From positions 1,674,001 to 1,738,000 of the forward strand of contig CBDBBY010000001.1 in assembly GCA_965203215.1 (NCBI GenBank): a stretch of 64,000 nt of DNA, given 5' to 3'. How positions within the stretch are numbered: position 1 is the stretch's first letter; the number at the start of each line of letters is the position of its first letter. Shown here one piece after another: positions 51,583 through 58,721 of this stretch. The DNA is from CBDBBY01 sp965203215 (lineage in GTDB: Bacteria; Pseudomonadota; Alphaproteobacteria; Rhodobacterales; Rhodobacteraceae). Under the pieces are notes generated by a model. The model had not been told where the DNA came from. It saw only the letters and a list, made by a program, of their open reading frames with translations, and did no database searches. The position numbers and the translations under genes were made by a program.

Positions 51583-52368
51583 ATGGTTAATCTCAAAAAT
51601 TCAGAAATCCGGTTGATCGAGAACTTTGTCGCTTGGCCCATCGGCAGGGGCTATGTGCTCGATTTTTCCGACCGCACATTTTCAGAATTCTTCAAGGACG
51701 AATTTCGCGTTGATATTGATGATCAGGTTTATAGCAAGCGCGGATCCTCCAAACGCAACAGGCTGATCAGCTTTTGTCTCGATGCACCGGCTCCGCTGGT
51801 CACACAAGTCCTGCGGACGCTTTTTTCCAATCGACGCGCCTATGCCAATGAGCGCGGGCTTGCACCTGAAGATGGTCTCGAAGCAGAGTTTGAGGTCCTT
51901 ATAGAAGCCATCGAGACCCGCGGGGATGAACCCCGTACAGATGCCATCGATCGCTACGCGGTGGACAGAACCCTTGATGAACTTGTTGCCGATTTGAATC
52001 GGACATTGGAGAGCAACAAGCCCGAAGCCGCCATGGATCATCTGCACACCTACTGTATGAAGAAATTGGCCTTCCTTCTTCGCGAGCGTGGTGAGGGATG
52101 CGCTAAAAACGAACCGCTTCATTCCCGCTTCGGACGCTACCGGAAAATTTTGGTGTCTGAGCAGGATCTGCAACCGGTGACCGATCTGGCGATGAAATCG
52201 GCGATAGACGTCTTTGAGAAGTTTAACGACGTGCGCAATCATCGCTCACTGGCCCATGATTCAGTGATCCTGAGCCATCATGAGGCGCGGTATGTTTTTG
52301 ATGTTGTGACGGCTGTTCTGAGACTTATGAAGGCTTTGGAAGCGGACCGGTTTGAAACATCGAAATAG
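51583..52368 (+). CDS. Abortive-infection C-terminal-domain (Abi_C-like) protein
   Basis: 261 residues. The C-terminal ~90 residues resemble the Abi_C domain: HTYCMKKLAFLLRERGEGC, a middle with LAMKSAIDVFEKFNDVRNHR, and SLAHDSVILSHHEARYVFDV at the end; the RNxRSLAHDxxxLSxxEARxxF string is the core of the family. The N-terminal ~130 residues (YVLDFSDRTFSEFFKDEF; YSKRGSSKRNRLISFC) are typical of stand-alone Abi proteins. Such proteins are linked to phage-triggered dormancy or HEPN-type RNA cleavage; RNHRSLAHD has an R-x4-6-H-like spacing, but RNase activity is speculation. The frame is complete, unlike nearly all defence genes around it. Confidence 0.7.
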   Translation: MVNLKNSEIRLIENFVAWPIGRGYVLDFSDRTFSEFFKDEFRVDIDDQVYSKRGSSKRNRLISFCLDAPAPLVTQVLRTLFSNRRAYANERGLAPEDGLEAEFEVLIEAIETRGDEPRTDAIDRYAVDRTLDELVADLNRTLESNKPEAAMDHLHTYCMKKLAFLLRERGEGCAKNEPLHSRFGRYRKILVSEQDLQPVTDLAMKSAIDVFEKFNDVRNHRSLAHDSVILSHHEARYVFDVVTAVLRLMKALEADRFETSK

Positions 52369-52663
52369 CTAAATTTATGCTCGCCGCTGGCCCGTCTCCG
52401 CCTCTTCGGGTGACGGTCCTGCGCCTCACCTCGCGCGGAGGCGTCAGACCGCCATGGTTTGGCTGCTTTCCTTTTCTGGCGTTCGACGGGGCCGGATGTG
52501 GAAGGCTGCTCCCGATCAGCTGCCCCTCCGTCCGAAGCGGGCAGACCTCGCCGATCATCGCTGAATTCGAAAGGGCGTTCAAACCCTCAACAACCCGCTC
52601 CCGACCCGAAGACAATCGACCTCGTTGCGCTTCAAGAACCTGAATTTTGACCGCCGCGAGATA
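52369..52663. other. Intergenic, no gene supported
   Basis: About 295 bp after the Abi-like gene. Both strands have open frames but none resembles a protein. It may be decayed IS DNA, as the next segment is. Confidence 0.4.
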
Positions 52664-52900
52664 CAGTTGCTTGGATGCCTGCCTTTCGCCCAGACGGGCG
52701 GCCAGTTCCTGCTCCATCTCCTGACCCGCCGTGCGAGCGCACGTCCGTGATCGTCACCATCAACCTGTCGTTCTCCGAGTGGCCGTCGGTGTTTGGCGAC
52801 GGGAAGATGACGACGGCCTTATCGACTGGCTCACGCACCGTTGCGAGATCATCGAAATCGGCAACGAAAGCTCGCGGTTCAAAAACATACCATAGACCAA
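52664..52900 (+). mobile_element. IS21-family IstB C-terminal remnant
   Basis: Segments LGCLPFAQTGGQFLLHLLTRR, then VIVTINLSFSEWPSVFGDGK with MTTA, and (after a frame change) LIDWLTHRCEIIEIGNESSR with FKN reproduce the end of the IS21 helper ATPase IstB (TTNL.F.EWP.vFGD.kmT.AllDRl.HH..ii...G.S.R). Two frameshifts and no istA sequence: an IS21 scar. Confidence 0.7.
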
Positions 52901-53029
52901 TCGGCGGACTCGCCGCCCCCAAGTATGCCGTTTTGCTCTCCAGAAAATCTGGAGCTGTTCAAGATTGTTGCATATATTTGCACTTTATTTATGTGTATCT
53001 TGTATCAAAAGTGATGATGGATAATTACG

Positions 53030-53482
53030 ATGTTGCTCCGGCAATTGACACCGAGTGCCCAAGACGCCGCGATCGCACGCACATCTGAGCCACTACTTTC
53101 GCACTACGTAAAGACCAAGACGCCACTCATGTTGCGTGTTGCCGATCATGAGGCCGAATCCATTGAACTGCCTGCAGGTACCGTCACGCTCCTACTGGAT
53201 ATTCTGAAAGCCATGGCAGCAGGGCAAGGGGTAACGATCATTCCCGAAAATGCAGAATTGACCACGGTCCATGCTGCCGATGTGCTCAATGTGTCCCATT
53301 CCTGCCTGATAGGTCTTTTGGATGCGCAGAAAATCCCACACCGCAAGGTTGGACAAGATCGCCGCATTCGAATGGGAGATGTGATGGCCTATAAAGCGTC
53401 TATCGACGCCGAACGGAAAAGCATGCTCGACCAATTGGTGGCTGATGCCCAAGAACAGGACATGGGTTACGGCAAGCCGTGA
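53030..53482 (+). CDS. Helix-turn-helix (excisionase-like) antitoxin of a PIN-domain pair
   Basis: 150 residues. Residues ~80-125 form an excisionase/MerR-like HTH (LTTVHAADVLNVSHSCLIGL; PHRKVGQDRRIRMGDVMAYK); the N-terminal half (LPAGTVTLLLDILKAMAAGQ) is a spacer typical of antitoxins cotranscribed with PIN-domain proteins. Its TGA overlaps the GTG start of the PIN gene (GTGA). It should bind the operon promoter and the toxin. Confidence 0.75.
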   Translation: MLLRQLTPSAQDAAIARTSEPLLSHYVKTKTPLMLRVADHEAESIELPAGTVTLLLDILKAMAAGQGVTIIPENAELTTVHAADVLNVSHSCLIGLLDAQKIPHRKVGQDRRIRMGDVMAYKASIDAERKSMLDQLVADAQEQDMGYGKP

Positions 53483-54053
53483 GCCATTTCACGGCGTTTC
53501 CCGACGCCAATGTTCTCTATCCAGCTCCGATGCGATGCGCGATGTGCTCTTCCAGCTCGCGACGACCGGAATCTTCAGGGTCAAATGGTCGGCGGACATC
53601 CACCGCGAGTGGATCGGGGCCCTGATGCGCAAAGAACCGGATAGGAACCGCGCCGCCATTGAACGGACGCGGAAACTGATGGACCGAGCGACGCCCGATT
53701 GCCTCGTAACAGGCTGCACGCCATTGATCCCATCTCCCGTGCTTCCCGACCCGAATGACCGTCATGTTCTCGCGGCAGCCATCGTCGGAAGATGCAATGA
53801 GATCGTGACTCGGTATCAGAAGGACTTTCCAAAGGAATCACCCGAGCTTTACGGAATTGAAACCCGGCATCCTGATAAATTTCTGTGCAGTTGGCTGGCG
53901 CTCAATCCTGATCTATTCTGCTCTGCTCTGCGAGAAATTCGGGCGCGTCTCAAGAAGCCGCCTGTCACTTCCGAAGACTACCTTGCAACCCTCACGCAGC
54001 AGGGGTTGGCGGTCACCGCAGCAGAACTGGAGCAATTCAAAGATTTGCTTTGA
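53479..54053 (+). pseudogene. PIN-domain toxin, frameshifted by a 5-bp tandem duplication
   Basis: GTG 53479 opens SHFTAFPDANVLYPAPM, a PIN start with the first Asp, then leaves frame at ATGCGATGCG (53530-53539). Deleting one ATGCG unit restores APMRDVLFQLATTGIFRVKW and the whole remaining protein: SADIHREWIGALMRKEPDRN, LPDPNDRHVLAAAIVGRCNE (DxND..vl..A, acidic residues) and NLFCS/LNPDLFCSALRE-type end. The repaired protein would have about 190 residues and all acidic sites. The lesion is a simple duplication and could revert by slippage. Confidence 0.85.
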
Positions 54054-54153
54054 AGTTTCGGCGGGGAACGCCCATGGGCTAAGTTGAATTGCCCCGATGT
54101 TTCCAGAGAGCAACAGGCTGAACGAACGAGCCGGAAACTGTATTCTTCCCGTA

Positions 54154-54492
54154 ATTCGCATTGAGCTTCGCAGAAACGCGACGATAACTCTGCGCAGCGG
54201 GCGCGCCATATCCGTGCTGAATCATGAACTTGGCGGCGATCAATCCAATTGCCGCTCCAAGTGGGTATCGGAGCGACAGTGCCGTCATTCGACAGATGTG
54301 CTCATGCGTGAATCGGAATTTTGGACACCACGTTCCGACTCACTGTCCATGCATCTGAATCCGCGGTTCAGCCCCTCTGGACATGCCTGCGAATTCATTT
54401 CCTTGCTTGCGCACGACCTGCAGTGCATTGCTGTGTCAGATGCAGGATGCGAAAATTCGGTCCCATTTACGGAACTCATGGAACCGGAACCC
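54154..54492 (+). repeat. ~340-bp direct repeat, left copy (flanks Fic gene)
   Basis: Matches 56001-56343 in the same orientation with short indels; identity looks around 75-80%, higher in blocks such as CTGAATCATGAACTTGG and CATTCGACAGATGTG. Neither copy has an intact open frame on either strand. The two copies enclose the Fic gene. Confidence 0.75.
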
Positions 54493-54566
54493 ACTTGGCG
54501 GTGCATCGTCCTTCAATGAGCGCGATGACACCAACTCGCACCAAGCAAAGGTTATTCCCTTTGCCG

Positions 54567-55580
54567 TCAGAACGGCGAAAAATCCAAATCATCGTCCTCC
54601 GGAGGATAATAGACCCCGTCGCGCGTAATTCCACCATTGGCGTGTCGGTAACGAGTTTCGTGCAAGGCGAAATTCGCTGTGGTCGTCGCCAAACTCATAC
54701 GCAATGCCGCTTCGGCACCTAGAAACGCCACAAATGCTTCAATCCGCCCACCGTCAGCTTTTTGCAGCGCGGCAAAGTAGGTTGCCTTTTCCTCCAAACG
54801 AATTATCGGCGGGAATTCGCCAGCCTTGACAAAGGGCAAAGCCATCAGCATTCGTGAAACTCGCCCGTTTCCGTCTTGGAACGGATGGATCCGGACGAAT
54901 TCATGGTGCAGCCACGCCGCCTCCAGCTCCGGCGCCAAGTCCAGCTCCGCATGCCCGCGGTGGAATTCAAGAAAACGGTCGATTTCGGATTCGACCTGTT
55001 CGGGCGGGCAGTACTCGTGAACGAATCCGTCATCGCGCCGCGGATTGTTCGGCCTGATCTTCCAAGCGCCGCGCCGCAACGGGACTTCGACCCGCCGCCC
55101 GTACAGGTCGATGCCGGGCGCGGTCTCCTGATGGCGAGTCAGAAGCTGATGCCATTCACGAATGGCGGCGGCAGTCAGAGGCCTCCCTTCCTCTGCGTGC
55201 GCGTACAGCATCTCCAGTGCCGCCTCTTGGTCCTGCAAAAGGCCCTTTATGGCTTTATCTGTGATTTCCGTCACGGAATGCGCGCCGCGCACCCGCTCAA
55301 ATCCTTCGGTGATCAAGGTTTCAGCTACCCCTTTGCGAAGGTGATAGAGCCCCTCAATCTGGCCCGTTTCAATTGCGAAACTGCGCTTCTGCTCCGCCAG
55401 CCAGATGTCCATCACTTCTCGGCCTGCGCCACTGTCTTCCAGCCGGGCGCGCGCTTCCTTCCATTGCCGGGCTTCATGACGAGCGGATTCGTGCTTGAGA
55501 CCGAATTGGTCGCCTGAAAGGTCACGGCACGGCCTCCAAACGGCACCCGCAGGCTTCGGTCCGCGCGGTTCGTCAATCAT
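54567..55580 (-). CDS. Fic-family protein (class II, adenylyltransferase type)
   Basis: 337 residues with a Fic_N/inhibitory helix (SFAIETGQIEGLY, where T72-GQI-E76-G77 fits the [S/T]xxxE[G/N] motif) and the Fic core HPFQDGNGRVSR (His232), the complete HxFx(D/E)GNGRxxR AMP-transfer motif. The N-terminal motif makes it class II, auto-inhibited by its own helix. Fic proteins AMPylate Tyr/Thr/Ser on targets such as gyrase or topoisomerase IV. ATG 55580 has AAGGA 7-8 bp upstream and is preferred over an earlier in-frame ATG. No separate antitoxin is needed for class II. It is bracketed by ~340-bp direct repeats, so it may have arrived as a unit. Confidence 0.88.
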   Translation of the reverse strand: MIDEPRGPKPAGAVWRPCRDLSGDQFGLKHESARHEARQWKEARARLEDSGAGREVMDIWLAEQKRSFAIETGQIEGLYHLRKGVAETLITEGFERVRGAHSVTEITDKAIKGLLQDQEAALEMLYAHAEEGRPLTAAAIREWHQLLTRHQETAPGIDLYGRRVEVPLRRGAWKIRPNNPRRDDGFVHEYCPPEQVESEIDRFLEFHRGHAELDLAPELEAAWLHHEFVRIHPFQDGNGRVSRMLMALPFVKAGEFPPIIRLEEKATYFAALQKADGGRIEAFVAFLGAEAALRMSLATTTANFALHETRYRHANGGITRDGVYYPPEDDDLDFSPF

Positions 55581-56000
55581 TTGAAATCCTTGATGCTTTG
55601 CCCACGCGATGCCAAGGCACTCGATCCCGCAAGCCGCGGCCAAAAGTCAGACTCTTTGAGGAAAGCCGATTGTGCAAAGTTGCCCGCCGCAGCGCGACAA
55701 ATTTCGAGAACAGCGTCTTCCAATTTGCGGAACGCATGAATGATTCTAGCTTTGCTGCAAAGCGTTTTTCGGGATTTGTAATGCGTTTCATGATTCTTTG
55801 GTCAGACAACCATTGCACCCTTCGAAACACCAAACCCGGGAGACGCGCGAGAGCGCGAAACCGCCCCAACCAAAAAACTTGAAACGCAACCTGCCTGATT
55901 CAAGGGCAATGTGAAAGAAGCGCAACCTGAACAGCACTCGAGTTCATACGGAACAGGGCTACGGGTACGCTAACGCATGCTGGCTGTAATCGCACCGTTG
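55581..56000. other. Intergenic, no gene supported
   Basis: About 420 bp upstream of the Fic gene, with its promoter presumably within the first 100 bp. Frames on both strands are short or low in protein character. The right repeat copy begins at about 56001. Confidence 0.45.
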
Positions 56001-56343
56001 TTCGCAATGAGCCGTGCAACATTGCAGCGACAATTCTTTTACGCATTCGCCATATCGGGGCTGAATCATGAACTTGGTAGCGATCAATCCAATTGTCGCT
56101 CCAGGTGGGTGTCGGAGCGACGGCGCCGTCATTCGACAGATGTGTTCATCCGTGAATCGGAACTTCGGACGCCAAGTACCGGAACGCTGTCCATGCATCT
56201 GAATCCGCAGTTCGGCCCCTTTGGACATGCCTGCGAATTCATTCACCTTGCTTGCGCTCGCGCACGGCCAGCAGCGCATGGCCGCGTCGGATGCAGGATG
56301 CGAAAATTCAATCACATTTACGGAATTCATGGATCCGGAACGC
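56001..56343 (+). repeat. ~340-bp direct repeat, right copy
   Basis: Counterpart of 54154-54492. Starts TTCGCAATGAGC (left: TTCGCATTGAGC) and ends GGATCCGGAACG (left: GGAACCGGAACC). It lies about 175 bp before the betaine-type operon. Confidence 0.75.
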
Positions 56344-56518
56344 CCCGACCGAACACCCTTCAGGAAACGCAAAGCATTGAAGCTCGGTTGTCGGGTCAAA
56401 TAACCCAAACCCAGCCGTTGACTTGTTCTTCCGAATTTTATTGAATCCGCGCGGCGGGCGGCAGAAAAGTTCTTGCAATTTTGGGAAAACCACAAACGCG
56501 CCGCGTAAAGGAGGAAGC

Positions 56519-57469
56519 ATGAAAAGTATCGCAACGGCAGCATCCGTGGCTGCGCTTGTATTCGGCATTTCGGCAAGCGCCGGATCCGCCGCAGAGGTTC
56601 CGGAGTCGACAGACACGATCAACGTGATCATGAATGACTGGACCGGCCAGCATGTGTCGACCAAGATCGCCGGCGAACTGCTGAAGAAAATGGGGTACAA
56701 CATTGAGTACGTCAGTGCCGGCGCATTGCCTCAGCATGCCGGACTGGCGCAAGGCAATTTGCATTTCCAAGCCGAAGTCTGGACGAACAATATCGGCGAT
56801 CTCTACCCGAAGGCCGTCGAAGCTGGAGATATCGTGGTGCTGGGCGAACTGGGTCTTAAACCGCGTGAAGGCTGGGTATATCCGCCCTACATGGAAGAGC
56901 GATGCCCGGGCCTGCCGAGCTACCAGGCTCTTTATGACTGCGCTCAGGCGTTCGCCGCGGCGGACACGTTCCCGAATGGCCGCCTTATCACCTACCCGGC
57001 TGACTGGGGTACCCGTTCGCGCGACATCGTGGTCGCGATCGACCTGCCCTTCGAAACAGTCGCAGGAGGCAGCGAAGGAGCAATGATGGCCGAGCTCCAG
57101 TCCGCATACGTGACGGAAGACCCCATCCTGATGATGATGTGGCAGCCGCACTGGGTTTTTGCACACCTTGATATCAACTGGGTGGAATGGAACCCGACCG
57201 AGGAAAAGTGCATCGAGGAAAACCAGGAGCGTGAAACCGCTTGCGGGTTCGAGCAAGCGCAGGTCGTGAAAGTCGTCTGGAGCGGATTCGAAGAAAAGTG
57301 GCCCGCGGCCTTCAGAATGCTCACGCTTTTCACGCAGACCAACGACGAGCAGAACGCCGCCATCCTCGAGGTGGACAACAAAGGGCGGGATCTCGATGAA
57401 GTTGTCGCCGAATGGCTGGCGAACAACGAAGGGAAATGGCAAGGCTGGATTGACGAGGCGATGCAATAA
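56519..57469 (+). CDS. Glycine betaine/choline/TMAO-type ABC solute-binding protein (OpuAC family)
   Basis: 316 residues with Sec signal (VAALVFGISASAGSAA) and an OpuAC domain: INVIMNDWTGQHVSTKIAGE, NIEYVSAGALPQHAGLAQGN, FQAEVWTNNIGDLYPKAVEA, WQPHWVFAHLDINWVEW. Many Trp/Tyr residues could build the aromatic cage that holds quaternary amines. Two Cys pairs are visible (CPGLP/YDCAQ; KCIEE/TACGF). ATG 56519 follows AAAGGAGGAAGC. It heads a five-gene operon with ATPase, permease, molybdoenzyme and GcvT-like gene. Relatives bind glycine betaine, choline, DMSP or TMAO. Confidence 0.9.
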   Translation: MKSIATAASVAALVFGISASAGSAAEVPESTDTINVIMNDWTGQHVSTKIAGELLKKMGYNIEYVSAGALPQHAGLAQGNLHFQAEVWTNNIGDLYPKAVEAGDIVVLGELGLKPREGWVYPPYMEERCPGLPSYQALYDCAQAFAAADTFPNGRLITYPADWGTRSRDIVVAIDLPFETVAGGSEGAMMAELQSAYVTEDPILMMMWQPHWVFAHLDINWVEWNPTEEKCIEENQERETACGFEQAQVVKVVWSGFEEKWPAAFRMLTLFTQTNDEQNAAILEVDNKGRDLDEVVAEWLANNEGKWQGWIDEAMQ

Positions 57470-57488
57470 GGCCGGGTTGAATTCCATT

Positions 57489-57527
57489 CGCTCAATGCGG
57501 CAGGTCTCGAACCCGCCGCATTGAGCG
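57489..57527 (+). terminator. 13-bp perfect hairpin after the binding-protein gene
   Basis: CGCTCAATGCGGC and its exact complement around a 13-base loop, 19 bp after the stop, without a T-run. More likely a 3'-end stabiliser or partial attenuator that separates abundant binding-protein mRNA from the ATPase/permease genes. Confidence 0.55.
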
Positions 57528-57634
57528 CTTGCGCGCCGCACGCGGTTTTGCCACGACAATAAAGCGGGGCCGGCGGCGAACAGTCGGGACAGTTTGGGCG
57601 GCCAGATGATCAGGCCATTCTTTCGGAGCTTCGA

Positions 57635-58717
57635 ATGAAGACTCAAACCCGTGATGTCGGCGAGGTAAAGCTGTCTTGCCGGAACGTTTGGAAGGTGTAC
57701 GGCGCGCATCCTGCGCAGTTTTTCGAGAGTGGCAGCGGCGCCGTCGCGAACGCCCTATCCCATGCTGAAACAGTCCGCGCCGCAGGCCATATCGTCGCCA
57801 ATGCCGATGTCAGTTTCGATGTCCATGTGGGCGAAATTTTCGTCATCATGGGACTTTCCGGATCGGGCAAATCGACCATCGTGCGCTGCCTGTCCAGACT
57901 GGTGGAGCCCACTGCGGGAGAAGTTCTGCTGGACGGGGAAGACCTGCTGCGAAAGACCAACGCGGAGTTGATCAATATCCGGCGCCACAAGATGGGCATG
58001 GTGTTCCAGAGCTTCGGCTTGATGCCGCATCTCAGCGTCATCGACAATATCGCTTTTCCGCTCAAGGTGCAGGGAGCCGGCCAAGAGGAGCGGTATGCCC
58101 AAGCCAAACGGGTGATCGAGCTTGTAGGGCTGGACGGCCGCGAAAACAATTTCCCGAAGGAGCTGTCCGGCGGGCAGCAACAGCGCGTGGGGATCGCCCG
58201 GTCGCTCGCGGTCGAACCGGACGTGTGGTTCCTCGATGAACCGTTCTCGGCGCTCGATCCGCTGATCCGCAAGCAGATGCAGGACGAATTCCTGCGGATC
58301 CAATCCAAGCTCCACAAATCTATCGTATTCATCACCCACGACTTCCAAGAGGCCCTGCGCATTGCGGATCGGATGGCGATCATGCGCGACGGGGCGATCG
58401 TTCAGATTGGTCGCCCCGTCGATCTGATTTTGAACCCTGCCGACGACTACGTCCGCGAGTTCACCTGCGACGTTCCGTGGGAGCGCATTTTGCGCGCGGC
58501 CGATATCGCTGATTCAACCGCTGTTGAAACCCGTGGCCTTGACCGCGTGGCCGAGGACGCGCTGGTTGAATCGCTGTTGCCGAGGCTTGCAAGCGCCCCG
58601 AACGGGGTTGCCGTCGAGGCCGCCGACGGCGCGGTAATCGGAATCGCCACCGCTCGAAGCTTCGCCGCCGCGCTCGCGACCGGCAGCGGAACCGGGATCG
58701 TTGCGCGAGAGAGCTGA
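57635..58717 (+). CDS. Glycine betaine/proline-type ABC transporter ATP-binding protein (ProV/OpuAA-like)
   Basis: 360 residues. The N-terminus has the ProV-type insertion before Walker A (GAHPAQFFESGSGAVANALS). Walker A GLSGSGKST begins at residue 73; signature ELSGGQQQRVGIARSL; Walker B VWFLDEPFSALDPLI; switch VFITHDFQEALRI. The ~90 residues after the ATPase core (from about 270) are shorter and less regular than the tandem CBS domains of ProV, so osmosensing by CBS may be absent. It drives the double permease encoded next. Confidence 0.9.
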   Translation: MKTQTRDVGEVKLSCRNVWKVYGAHPAQFFESGSGAVANALSHAETVRAAGHIVANADVSFDVHVGEIFVIMGLSGSGKSTIVRCLSRLVEPTAGEVLLDGEDLLRKTNAELINIRRHKMGMVFQSFGLMPHLSVIDNIAFPLKVQGAGQEERYAQAKRVIELVGLDGRENNFPKELSGGQQQRVGIARSLAVEPDVWFLDEPFSALDPLIRKQMQDEFLRIQSKLHKSIVFITHDFQEALRIADRMAIMRDGAIVQIGRPVDLILNPADDYVREFTCDVPWERILRAADIADSTAVETRGLDRVAEDALVESLLPRLASAPNGVAVEAADGAVIGIATARSFAAALATGSGTGIVARES

Positions 58718-58721
58718 GCCG

